This document shows, in pieces, positions 1 through 7,415 of a stretch of 64,000 nucleotides of DNA. Source of the stretch: SIG607 sp045592625 (GTDB taxonomy: Bacteria; Bacillota; Clostridia; Oscillospirales; Acutalibacteraceae); assembly GCA_045592625.1 (NCBI GenBank), contig JAZNVC010000004.1:186001-250000 (forward strand). Reading direction: 5' to 3'. The stretch's first letter is position 1. Every line of letters starts with the position of its first letter. The position numbers and the translations under genes are program-made. Below the pieces are notes generated by a model, which ran no database searches, was not told where the DNA came from, and worked only from the letters and a program-made list of their open reading frames with translations.

Positions 1-502
1 CGGCTTCCTCTTCACCGTATTTTTCTTCCATAAGCTTTCTGAGTACTCTGAAAGCTACGGCAGGCTCGGTAGTAGTACCGCTTTTGGAAATAATATTAAG
101 AGAAACACGTTTATTCTCACAGAGAGCAAGAATATCGTTAAGGTAAGAACCGCTTATAGAATTACCCGCAAAATAAATTTCAGGTGTGTTTTTTCTAACA
201 TTATTGTAGAAAGTACCTTTTAAAAATTCAATGGCGGCTCTTGCACCCAGGTAACTGCCGCCAATGCCTATAACAATAAGAATATCGGTGTCATTCTTGA
301 TTTTTTCGGCTGATTTTTTAATTCTTTCAAATTCATTTTTATCATAATCAAAAGGAAGATTTACCCATCCTAAAAAGTCGTTGCCGAGTCCGTTTCTGTT
401 TTCAACAGTATCGTGAGCCGCATAAATCTCGGGTGTTATGTCAGCTATATCATCTTCATTCAAAAAATCTTTTGCATAATCAAAAGTAAAATTAATCGCC
501 AT
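1..502 (-). CDS. pgi: Glucose-6-phosphate isomerase, N-terminal part (runs off the window)
   Basis: Cytosolic glycolytic enzyme interconverting glucose-6-phosphate and fructose-6-phosphate. About 167 residues are visible from the start at 502 to the window edge; the catalytic C-terminal half lies outside. Reading the minus strand gives MAINFTFDYAKDFL at the start, then the phosphosugar-binding SIS core with VIGIGGSYLGARAA and NIISKSGTTTEP, both hallmark Pgi motifs. ATG at 502 is preceded by a GGAG-like ribosome site and a good promoter at 530-558. It is monocistronic at its 5' end: the next upstream gene (dacF type) ends about 100 bases away. Call is secure; only completeness is unknown. Confidence 0.95.
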   Translation of the reverse strand, partial: MAINFTFDYAKDFLNEDDIADITPEIYAAHDTVENRNGLGNDFLGWVNLPFDYDKNEFERIKKSAEKIKNDTDILIVIGIGGSYLGARAAIEFLKGTFYNNVRKNTPEIYFAGNSISGSYLNDILALCENKRVSLNIISKSGTTTEPAVAFRVLRKLMEEKYGEEEA

Positions 503-529
503 TTTGAGTCTCCTTATTCTGTTATTAAT

Positions 530-558
530 ATTGTACTATAAATCACTTGGTTTTTCAA
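530..558 (-). promoter_or_regulatory. Predicted sigma-A promoter of pgi
   Basis: On the minus strand, TTGAAA (553-558) and TACAAT (530-535) are separated by 17 bases and lie just upstream of the pgi start at 502. Confidence 0.6.
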
Positions 559-600
559 CTAGAAAATTTGATTTTTTAGAAAAAATTCACAATTTTCACA

Positions 601-1791
601 CTAAGGGGTTAACAGATACTTGAGCAATATAGCAAAAGAACGCCATATATTGATACCATAGACATCTTCCCCCGCATTAATGGGCAAAACCCCTATTTCT
701 TCACCGTCGCAAAGTATGCGAAGCTCACCTATTTTGTCGCCTTTTTTAACAGGTGCCGTTACGTTTTCGGGCAGAATTACCTCCGTTTTTATTTTTTCCT
801 TTTGATTCTTCTTTATAAGTGCATAATAATTTTCACTTTTTTCCACGCTTATACTTCTTTTGGTTCCCTTTTTTACAGCAATGGTTTCAGGTAAATTTTC
901 ATCGGTTTTTATTTCTTTATTGCAGTAATTGGCAAAACCAAAATTAAGAAGCTTCTGACAGGCTGAAAAACGGTTTGCACTTGTATCGGCACCCATAGCT
1001 ACCGCTATAAGATTAAGTCCCTCCCGACTTGCACTTGCAGAAAGACAATATCCCGCATCGGCTGTTGTGCCCGTTTTAAGTCCCGTACAGCCGTCATAAA
1101 AGCGAACAAGTTTATTTGTGCTGACAAGCTGCGACTCTGAATCTCTAAGAGTATCCATCCAAATAGTAGTATATTCGATAATTTTTTTATGTTTTAAAAG
1201 TTCCTTGGACATAAGTGCAACATCATAAGCACTGCTATAGTGATTTTCGGCATCAAGACCTGTTGAATTTATAAAATTGGTATTATTCATTCCAAGGCTT
1301 TTGGCTTTATTATTCATAAGCACTACAAAACCCTCTTCACTTCCTGCCACCGCTTCGGCAAGAAGTACCGTTGCGTCATTAGCCGAAACTACCGCCACCG
1401 CTTTAATAAGGTCGCTTACAGTCATTTGTTCACCCGGCTCAAGCCATATCTGACTGCCGCCCAGTTTTGCTGCCGTATCACTGCAGGTCAGCACCGTTTC
1501 ATAGGTTAACTGTCCGTTTTCTATTGCCTCCATAACCAAAAGCAAGGACATTATTTTTGTAATAGATGCCGGAGGAAGTTTTTCATCAATATTCTCGCTA
1601 AACAAAATTTTTCCCGAATCGGCATCTATAAGAACCGCACTTTTAACGTTGCTCAGAGGAACTCCCACTTGGATTTCACTTACTACGGGAAGCGGAGAAT
1701 AATCAACCTCCTCCTCACTTATTACCCTTGCATTTACTTTTATAGGAAAGGCAATGCATAAACAAATTAAAACCGCAACAAATTTTTTCAT
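601..1791 (-). CDS. D-alanyl-D-alanine carboxypeptidase (peptidase S11, PBP5/DacF type)
   Basis: Low-molecular-weight penicillin-binding protein that trims the terminal D-Ala from peptidoglycan stem peptides outside the membrane. The 396 residues begin with a signal peptide (about 1-21, ending VNA). All three active-site motifs are present: SITK at 76-79 with the nucleophile Ser76, SAN at 136-138, and KTG at 239-241. A C-terminal beta domain follows, ending in a hydrophobic/amphipathic tail (IWRSFAILLKYLL) that probably holds it to the membrane. Length matches the family. Its Shine-Dalgarno lies inside the terminator of the preceding gene (1799-1822), an odd arrangement. Whether it is DacF (sporulation) or DacA (vegetative) cannot be settled from sequence alone. 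Confidence 0.92.
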   Translation of the reverse strand: MKKFVAVLICLCIAFPIKVNARVISEEEVDYSPLPVVSEIQVGVPLSNVKSAVLIDADSGKILFSENIDEKLPPASITKIMSLLLVMEAIENGQLTYETVLTCSDTAAKLGGSQIWLEPGEQMTVSDLIKAVAVVSANDATVLLAEAVAGSEEGFVVLMNNKAKSLGMNNTNFINSTGLDAENHYSSAYDVALMSKELLKHKKIIEYTTIWMDTLRDSESQLVSTNKLVRFYDGCTGLKTGTTADAGYCLSASASREGLNLIAVAMGADTSANRFSACQKLLNFGFANYCNKEIKTDENLPETIAVKKGTKRSISVEKSENYYALIKKNQKEKIKTEVILPENVTAPVKKGDKIGELRILCDGEEIGVLPINAGEDVYGINIWRSFAILLKYLLTP

Positions 1792-1798
1792 AAAAAAA

Positions 1799-1822
1799 CA
1801 TACCCCCTTAATAAGAGGTATG
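1799..1822 (-). terminator. Rho-independent terminator after the LUD gene, overlapping the dacF-type ribosome site
   Basis: Minus-strand hairpin with a ten-pair stem (CATACCUCUU with AAGGGGGUAUG, including U-G pairs) and AUUA loop, followed by a run of seven T that ends at the ATG of the carboxypeptidase gene. The AAGGGGG arm is also that gene's only visible Shine-Dalgarno. Confidence 0.75.
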
Positions 1823-1836
1823 ATTTTTTTAAAATT

Positions 1837-2481
1837 TTAATAACCTAAATCTTCGTTACATATAATTACTTTTATTCTATCCTTTATTACCTGGTATGAC
1901 TGAACAATATAACTGCAACAAATTCTGGTTTCGCTATCGCATCCGTCTGAAAAAGAATCTGAGCCAATAGCCATACATTCATTTTTACAGGCACAATAGT
2001 TATTTTTAGCAAGTCTTTGACAGTTTTTAGGGGCGGCAATTTCTTTTATGCGTCTAAACCCCTCTTCAGCATTTTTAACAATTTTATTTTTGCCTACGAC
2101 CACAATAACGCTTTTGGGTCCGTAAACAAGGGCGGCACCGCGGTTGCCGAATCCGTCAACGTTTATAAGCTCTCCTTTTTGACTGACGGCGTTGCTGGAA
2201 GTTAAAAACACGTCGCTAAGCAAGGCTTTTCTTAAACATTCGTTTCTTTCTTCAGCCGTTAAATCTTCGGCATAGCGGTCAATTATATTATATCCTCCGC
2301 CACGGACAAGACTTGTTGCACCTATTTCCTTTAGGGTCATACTTCCGCCAAGACCTATAAGGTCATTTTGGTTTATAAGGCCCTTTAAAAGTTCCAGAGC
2401 TTCTTCTTTATTTTGGGCATAAAAAGGAAGCATATTGTTCTTTTTTAGTGCTTCCATAGTAGTTTTTATTTGCTCGTTCAC
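1837..2481 (-). CDS. LUD-domain protein (LutC/YkgG-like, DUF162)
   Basis: A 214-residue stand-alone LUD domain protein. In LutABC this fold belongs to lactate oxidation, but many clostridial single-gene members have no assigned reaction, so substrate is not inferred. Supporting segments are GLGGSMTLKEIG near residue 43, LSDVFLTSSNAVSQKGELIN, and VVVGKNKIV, the typical LUD glycine-rich and nucleotide-like fold. The C-terminal part is Cys-rich (CACKNEC, ETRICC), possibly binding metal. It starts with GTG at 2481, and that GTGA overlaps the mnmA stop, so it is translationally coupled to mnmA. Nothing else of the lut operon is nearby. Confidence 0.85.
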   Translation of the reverse strand: MNEQIKTTMEALKKNNMLPFYAQNKEEALELLKGLINQNDLIGLGGSMTLKEIGATSLVRGGGYNIIDRYAEDLTAEERNECLRKALLSDVFLTSSNAVSQKGELINVDGFGNRGAALVYGPKSVIVVVGKNKIVKNAEEGFRRIKEIAAPKNCQRLAKNNYCACKNECMAIGSDSFSDGCDSETRICCSYIVQSYQVIKDRIKVIICNEDLGY

Positions 2482-3527
2482 ACTATTGTACCTCCACCTA
2501 TAACAATGTCGCCGTCATAAAACACCGCTGCCTGTCCCGGTGCGGCGGCACGTTGAGGTTCATCAAAGATAAGCACCGCACCGTTTTCACCCTCTGTTTT
2601 TAAAATGGCAGAGGCTTCTTTATGGCGGTATCTAAGCTTGGCAGTTACTCTGATTTCACCGTTAAGCTTTTCAAAAGGAATAAAATTAACGTCTTTTAAA
2701 TGCACCGTATTATTAAAAAGCAATGATTCATCTTCGCTGATTACGACCTGATTATTTTGGGCGTTTTTACTTATTACAAAAGCAGGTTTACCCAGAGCAA
2801 TACCAAGTCCTTTTCTCTGCCCTACAGTATAGCGTATCATACCTTTGTGCCTACCCACCTTTTTGCCGTTTGGCAAAACATAATCGCCGTCGGCATAGGT
2901 TTTGTTTCTGTAACGTTCGATAAAACCCGCATAATCTCCGTCGGGAATAAAGCAAATATCCTGACTGTCGGGGCGGTCGGCAACACTAAGACCTAATTCT
3001 TTTGCCTTTTGGCGTACCTGTTCTTTAGTAAGAGAACTCAGAGGCATTAAAATTCTGCTTAACTGATTCTGATTTAGTTTATAAAGCATATAGGTTTGGT
3101 CCTTACTTGCGTCCTCAGGCTTTTTAAGAAGATATACGCCATCGTCATTCTTTTCGATTTTGCTGTAGTGTCCCGTTGCAACAAAATCAGCACCCAGCTC
3201 ATCGGCAAGGCTGAGCATTTGGTTAAATTTTACAGCCTTATTACAAATTATACAGGGGTTGGGAGTTTCACCGTTTTCATAAGAAGAAACAAAATTTTCA
3301 ATGACCTTTTTACAAAAAAGTTCACGTCGATTAACAACTATATGCTCAATTCCGATCTTTTCACAAACAGCTTTTGCATCTCTTAAATCATCAGTGACAC
3401 CGTCGGTTGCATTTTCTCTGTAAAGGGATAATGTAACGCCTATAACCTTAAAGCCTTGTTCCTTTAAAACGGCAGCCGCAACAGAAGAATCAACACCGCC
3501 GCTCATTCCTATAATAACCTTTTTCAT
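2478..3527 (-). CDS. mnmA: tRNA-specific 2-thiouridylase MnmA
   Basis: Cytosolic enzyme that adenylates and thiolates U34 at position 2 in Lys, Glu and Gln tRNAs, taking sulfur from a persulfide relay. The protein has the PP-loop SGGVDSS a few residues after the start, a first catalytic Cys in NPCIICN, and the second in SQDICFIP, followed by the tRNA-binding and beta-barrel domains (GQRKGLGIALG). An upstream in-frame ATG-like extension exists to 3560, but ATG at 3527 fits the family start MKKVIIGMSGGVDSS and gives about 349 residues, the normal length. It overlaps the downstream LUD gene by four bases. No cysteine desulfurase is adjacent. Confidence 0.95.
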   Translation of the reverse strand: MKKVIIGMSGGVDSSVAAAVLKEQGFKVIGVTLSLYRENATDGVTDDLRDAKAVCEKIGIEHIVVNRRELFCKKVIENFVSSYENGETPNPCIICNKAVKFNQMLSLADELGADFVATGHYSKIEKNDDGVYLLKKPEDASKDQTYMLYKLNQNQLSRILMPLSSLTKEQVRQKAKELGLSVADRPDSQDICFIPDGDYAGFIERYRNKTYADGDYVLPNGKKVGRHKGMIRYTVGQRKGLGIALGKPAFVISKNAQNNQVVISEDESLLFNNTVHLKDVNFIPFEKLNGEIRVTAKLRYRHKEASAILKTEGENGAVLIFDEPQRAAAPGQAAVFYDGDIVIGGGTIV

Positions 3528-3542
3528 TATATCACCGAATAT

Positions 3543-3571
3543 ATTATATATGATTTTCATATTTATAGCAA
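3543..3571 (-). promoter_or_regulatory. Predicted promoter of mnmA-LUD
   Basis: Minus-strand TTGCTA (3566-3571) and TATAAT (3543-3548) with 17-base spacing, immediately upstream of the mnmA start at 3527. Confidence 0.55.
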
Positions 3572-3572
3572 C

Positions 3573-3616
3573 AAAAAACTATCCCCAACCAAAGTAATGT
3601 TTAGGAATAGTTTTTT
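3573..3616 (-). terminator. Terminator of the feo operon
   Basis: Minus-strand stem ACTATTCC / GGGATAGT with a long loop, flanked by AAAAAA upstream and TTTTTT downstream, right after the Cys-rich gene stop at 3622. Confidence 0.65.
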
Positions 3617-3621
3617 AAAGT

Positions 3622-3768
3622 TTATTTATGGCATGAATCTTTCATAGCACAATTCGAGCATCCGCAGGAACATCCGCCCTTGCCCTTTTTCTTTTTAATA
3701 ATTTCATTTACAATAATTGCCGCAACCAACAGTGCAATTATACCTGCTATAATAATTGTCTGCCACAT
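3622..3768 (-). CDS. FeoB-associated Cys-rich membrane protein
   Basis: A 48-residue protein with one N-terminal membrane helix (WQTIIIAGIIALLVAAIIV) followed by a lysine-rich stretch and a Cys cluster (GGCSCGCSNCAMKDSCHK). This architecture is known as the small FeoB-associated (FeoC-position) protein; the cluster could bind iron or an Fe-S centre at the cytosolic face. ATG at 3768 is chosen over a longer upstream extension because it has GGTGA in front and starts four bases after the feoB stop. It closes the feoA-feoB operon. Exact role is unproven in the family. Confidence 0.85.
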   Translation of the reverse strand: MWQTIIIAGIIALLVAAIIVNEIIKKKKGKGGCSCGCSNCAMKDSCHK

Positions 3769-3772
3769 AAAA

Positions 3773-5875
3773 TCACCCGTTTTTACTGTATTTATCTTTA
3801 CGCAAAAGCAGAAAAAGAGCAAATATTAAAACTAATACGGCAAAAATCGTGCCTACCATATTTCCTCCCTCAGCAGTAAACCAAAGTCCAAACTGATAAA
3901 TCATTAAACAAGCACCATAAGCAAATGCACAAAGATAGAAAATTGCACCCATAGTCCATTTTGCACTGTTCATTTCTTTTCTTATAGCACCCATAGCAGC
4001 AAAGCAAGGAGCACAAAGAAGATTAAACACCATAAAGGAGTATCCCGAAAGCCTACCGCCCATTATTTCGGCGATAGCCGTTTGGGCAGAATCATAACCC
4101 AGAGCTCCAAAAACACCAACAATTTCTTCCTTTGCCATAAGACCTAAAACAGTAGCAATTCCTGCCTGCCAATCCCCAAAACCAAGCGGTTTAAAGATAA
4201 TTGCAATATATTTTCCAAACCAACTTAAAACAGATGCCTCAGCACCGTCACCTATGTAATGCAAACCACCTACAAGGCTCAGATTATTGAGTAACCATAT
4301 AATTACACTTGCAGCAAGAATAACTGTACCTGCTCGTTTAACGTAGGACCATCCGCGGTCCCATACCGTTCTGATAACGTTTGATACCAGGGGGGCGTGA
4401 TATGCGGGAAGTTCCATTACAAAGGGCGAAGGCTTTCCGCCTAGAGCCTTTGTTTTTTTTAGAATTATTCCCGAAAGAATAACCGATACAACACCTATTA
4501 AATAAGCCGATGCGGCAACTACTGCACTACCTGAGAAAAATGCACCTGCTATAAGTCCCACAAGAGGCATTTTAGCACCGCAAGGGATAAAGCTTGTGGT
4601 CATAACTGTGATTTTTCTGTCTTTTTCTTGGTCAATAGTGCGACTTGCCATAATACCCGGAACACTGCAACCCGTACCAACAAGTAACGGAATAAATGAT
4701 TTTCCCGAAAGACCGAACTTTCTGAAAATTTTATCCATTATGAAGGCAACACGTGACATATATCCGCAGTCTTCAAGTAAAGAGAGCATAAAAAAGAGAA
4801 TAAACATCTGAGGAACAAATCCCAATACAGCACCTACACCGCCTAAAATTCCGTCGGTTATAAGGCTGTTTAGCCAGGGCAGAGTTCCAAGATTTTGTAA
4901 TGTTCTTTCGGCAGCGGGAATTATCCACTCGCCAAAAAGTTTATCGTTCATAAAGTCAACTGACCAATTGCCGATAGAGCCTATGGAAATATAATAAACC
5001 AAAAACATCGCAACAGCAAAAATCGGCAGGGCAAGAAATCGATTGGTCACTACCTTATCGATTTTATCGGAAACAGATAGTCTGCCTATGCTCTTTTTCT
5101 TATAACAGTCTTTAAGTATTTTTTCGATATAGTCGTAACGTTCGTTAATAATTATACTTTCGGCATCATCATCGAAATGTTCTTCTACGTGACTAATATC
5201 CTTTTCGATATGTTCTAAAATCTGTGTATTAAGATTTAATGTTTGACGCACTATTACATCGCGCTCAAAAATCTTTATTGCATACCAACGCTGTTTTGCG
5301 TCATCCATATCGTGTAATGCGGCTTCTTCTATATGTGCTACAGCGTGTTCAACGTCACCCGAAAAAATATGCTCGGGCAAGACAGAACTTCTTGCAGCAG
5401 TTATCGCAAGTTCTATTGCCTCATCAATACCCTCCCCTTTAAGAGCAGAGATTTGAGTTACAGGACAACGAAGTGCTTTGCTTAGTCCCTCGACATCGAT
5501 TTTATCCCCGTTTTTTTGCACAATGTCCATCATATTTATAGCGACTATGGTGGGGATACCCAGTTCCATAAGCTGAGTGGTTAAATAAAGATTTCTTTCG
5601 ATATTTGTGCCGTCAACTATATTTAAAATTACGTCGGGGCGTTCATTCACAAGATAATTTCTTGCTACCACCTCTTCAGGAGTATAAGGCGACAAAGAAT
5701 AAATACCTGGAAGGTCGGTCATTATTACGTCTTGATTATTTTTAAGACTTCCTTCCTTTTTTTCAACAGTTACGCCCGGCCAGTTGCCCACGTACTGATT
5801 GGAACCTGTAAGGAGGTTAAAAAGGGTTGTTTTTCCGCAGTTGGGATTACCCGTAAGGGCAATTTTTATACTCAT
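3773..5875 (-). CDS. feoB: Ferrous iron transporter FeoB
   Basis: Inner-membrane Fe(II) transporter of about 700 residues. The N-terminal G domain starts almost at once: GNPNCGKTT at 9-17 (G1), DLPGIYSL (G3), NMMD (G4); a helical spacer follows. The membrane half has two Gate repeats, recognisable by LVGTGCSVPGIMASR with the conserved Cys and by LLCAPCFAAMGAIRKE. ATG at 5875 is chosen (GGAGAA ahead) rather than the longer frame to 5911 because the family begins MxxKIALTGNPN. It lies 10 bases after feoA and 4 bases before the Cys-rich gene, so the three are cotranscribed. Expression is probably repressed when metal is plentiful through the dyads at 6125-6174. Confidence 0.97.
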   Translation of the reverse strand: MSIKIALTGNPNCGKTTLFNLLTGSNQYVGNWPGVTVEKKEGSLKNNQDVIMTDLPGIYSLSPYTPEEVVARNYLVNERPDVILNIVDGTNIERNLYLTTQLMELGIPTIVAINMMDIVQKNGDKIDVEGLSKALRCPVTQISALKGEGIDEAIELAITAARSSVLPEHIFSGDVEHAVAHIEEAALHDMDDAKQRWYAIKIFERDVIVRQTLNLNTQILEHIEKDISHVEEHFDDDAESIIINERYDYIEKILKDCYKKKSIGRLSVSDKIDKVVTNRFLALPIFAVAMFLVYYISIGSIGNWSVDFMNDKLFGEWIIPAAERTLQNLGTLPWLNSLITDGILGGVGAVLGFVPQMFILFFMLSLLEDCGYMSRVAFIMDKIFRKFGLSGKSFIPLLVGTGCSVPGIMASRTIDQEKDRKITVMTTSFIPCGAKMPLVGLIAGAFFSGSAVVAASAYLIGVVSVILSGIILKKTKALGGKPSPFVMELPAYHAPLVSNVIRTVWDRGWSYVKRAGTVILAASVIIWLLNNLSLVGGLHYIGDGAEASVLSWFGKYIAIIFKPLGFGDWQAGIATVLGLMAKEEIVGVFGALGYDSAQTAIAEIMGGRLSGYSFMVFNLLCAPCFAAMGAIRKEMNSAKWTMGAIFYLCAFAYGACLMIYQFGLWFTAEGGNMVGTIFAVLVLIFALFLLLRKDKYSKNG

Positions 5876-5885
5876 TTTATTTCTC

Positions 5886-6107
5886 CTATTCCACTTCGAC
5901 CATTTGGGCATCCGCTTTTCTAAGGGACAATTCGTACCCTCTCACCTGAAGTTCAAAAGGGTCGCCGAGAGGAGCTACCTTTCTTACATAAATACGTGTG
6001 CCCTTAGTTATGCCCATATCCATTATTCTTCTTTTAATTGCACCTTCGCCATGTACCTTTATTACCTTTACAGTACTGCCGACACGCACGTCTTTAAGCG
6101 TGTTCAT
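5886..6107 (-). CDS. feoA: Ferrous iron transport protein A (FeoA)
   Basis: A 73-residue SH3-like cytosolic protein that associates with FeoB and is needed for Fe(II) uptake. It shows the family pattern IKRRIMDMGITKGTRI followed by APLGDPFELQVRGYELSLR. Translation starts at ATG 6107 behind AGGGGG. It is the first gene of the feo operon, downstream of a near-consensus promoter and two repressor-type dyads. Confidence 0.95.
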   Translation of the reverse strand: MNTLKDVRVGSTVKVIKVHGEGAIKRRIMDMGITKGTRIYVRKVAPLGDPFELQVRGYELSLRKADAQMVEVE

Positions 6108-6124
6108 TATAATCCCCCTATTTA

Positions 6125-6174
6125 GTTAGCCGCTGCTAACCTATGCCGTGAAAAATCAGTTAGCCATTGCTAAC
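6125..6174. promoter_or_regulatory. Two 16-bp operator dyads in the feo leader (DtxR/IdeR/MntR-like)
   Basis: GTTAGC-cgct-GCTAAC at 6125-6140 and GTTAGC-catt-GCTAAC (6159-6174) are two near-identical palindromes 34 bases apart, just downstream of the feo -10 box. With flanks (TTAGTTAGC...GCTAACCTA) the first resembles IdeR/DtxR-type iron boxes. The position, over the transcription start and leader, fits repression by an iron-dependent DtxR-family protein; the regulator is not in the window. Confidence 0.7.
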
Positions 6175-6183
6175 TTCACTAGT

Positions 6184-6212
6184 ATAATACCACATAAGTA
6201 AAAATTTGTCAA
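6184..6212 (-). promoter_or_regulatory. Strong sigma-A promoter of feoAB
   Basis: Minus-strand TTGACA (6207-6212) and TATTAT (6184-6189) spaced by 17 bases; the operator dyads follow directly. Confidence 0.8.
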
Positions 6213-6215
6213 CAA

Positions 6216-6240
6216 AAAATCCGAGATTTTTTCTCGGATT
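6216..6240 (-). terminator. Terminator of the serine hydrolase gene
   Basis: Minus-strand stem AATCCGAGA / TCTCGGATT followed by TTTTTTG, eight bases after the hydrolase stop; the T run abuts the -35 box of the feo promoter. Confidence 0.85.
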
Positions 6241-6247
6241 TTAAAAT

Positions 6248-7366
6248 TTATTCAGAATTAATTGCTTGGTGGATGAGATTTCGCATATCGGGGTGAACAA
6301 GAAAGTTTATACCGCTTGTGCCACAACCGAAATATACCGCTATGCCATTTTCGATATCAATTTCGGTATAAGCACCGTGAGCACCGTCCCAACCGAATTC
6401 ATAAAGACCGCTTTTAGAAAAATCGTGCCGGTTGCTAACGTGAGTGCGAACACCCAAAGCATATTTGTAGTCGGTCATTTTAAAAGCAGATTGTTTTTCG
6501 TTTACAGTCTTTCTCATAAGGTCGATACCCTCAAAGGCTATAAGACGTTTTCCATCTTTGGTAACACCGCCGTCACAGAGCATCTGCGAAAATTTAATAT
6601 AATCGTCAACCGTTGTTATAAGACCTGCCCCGCCGCTTTCATATTCTTCTCCAAGCTCAAACCAATTTGTATCGGCAGGAACGTATGAGGTTGTTTTGGT
6701 TTCGGCATTATAATTTGAGCGCCAAAAACGTCTGTCCTGACTTGATGAGGTATATTTATAATCGGTTTCGTTCATCAAAAGAGGAACAAAGAAGCTTTCC
6801 TTCATAAATTCGCCCAACTTTTTACCTGTAACCACTTCAATAACACCGCCGAGAATATCGTGGCAGAGGCTATACTGAAATGCCTCGCCGGGTTCAAACT
6901 CAAGGGGCATTTTTGCCATAGCCTTTACAGTACCCAAGGTGTCTGCCTTACCGTTGGTCTGATTTCTGTACTCAACAATAGCAGGGTGTCCGCAATCATA
7001 GCTAAAGCCTGCCGCCATCTGCAAAAGGTCAATAATTCTTATGGGATTTTTTGTGGGCTTTAAACCATCGTTGGTTTTAACCTTAACATGTGCAAATTCC
7101 TTTATATAATCGCTTAAATTATCGTAAAGACCAAGTTTATTTTCGGTTATAAGCTTCATAATACCGGTACAAAGAACAACCTTACTGCAGGAATAGATAC
7201 GGTAAATTTCGTTGCCCTGCATCTTTCTGGTTTTATCCTTGTCGGAATAACCGAAGAAATGACGATAAACGGTTTTGCCATCCTTATTTACTATAAGGTC
7301 ACCGCCGGGAATCCCAAATCGGTCGTCAAGATTATCAAGAAATTCGGTTAGCTTGGTAAAATTCAT
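6248..7366 (-). CDS. Serine hydrolase of the beta-lactamase class C / PBP-like family
   Basis: A 372-residue protein of the AmpC/EstB-like fold. Visible active-site elements are SCSK at 59-62 (Ser nucleophile and general-base Lys), a Tyr motif in FQYSLCHDILGGVIE, and a C-terminal GWDGAHG segment in the position of the KTG/HxG box. There is no signal peptide or membrane segment, so it is probably cytosolic, which argues for an esterase or D-amino-acid peptide hydrolase rather than a secreted beta-lactamase. Its start has AAGGTG ahead, directly after the hairpin that follows rny. Substrate cannot be assigned. Confidence 0.85.
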   Translation of the reverse strand: MNFTKLTEFLDNLDDRFGIPGGDLIVNKDGKTVYRHFFGYSDKDKTRKMQGNEIYRIYSCSKVVLCTGIMKLITENKLGLYDNLSDYIKEFAHVKVKTNDGLKPTKNPIRIIDLLQMAAGFSYDCGHPAIVEYRNQTNGKADTLGTVKAMAKMPLEFEPGEAFQYSLCHDILGGVIEVVTGKKLGEFMKESFFVPLLMNETDYKYTSSSQDRRFWRSNYNAETKTTSYVPADTNWFELGEEYESGGAGLITTVDDYIKFSQMLCDGGVTKDGKRLIAFEGIDLMRKTVNEKQSAFKMTDYKYALGVRTHVSNRHDFSKSGLYEFGWDGAHGAYTEIDIENGIAVYFGCGTSGINFLVHPDMRNLIHQAINSE

Positions 7367-7387
7367 TTATATCACCTTGTTAAAGAT

Positions 7388-7411
7388 AAAGGGCTGTATG
7401 CACAGCCCTTT
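7388..7411 (-). terminator. Probable terminator of rny
   Basis: Perfect ten-pair minus-strand stem AAAGGGCTGT / ACAGCCCTTT with GCAT loop, directly after the rny stop; the T tract is short (TTTATCTTT), so read-through into the hydrolase gene is possible. Confidence 0.65.
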
Positions 7412-7415
7412 AAAA

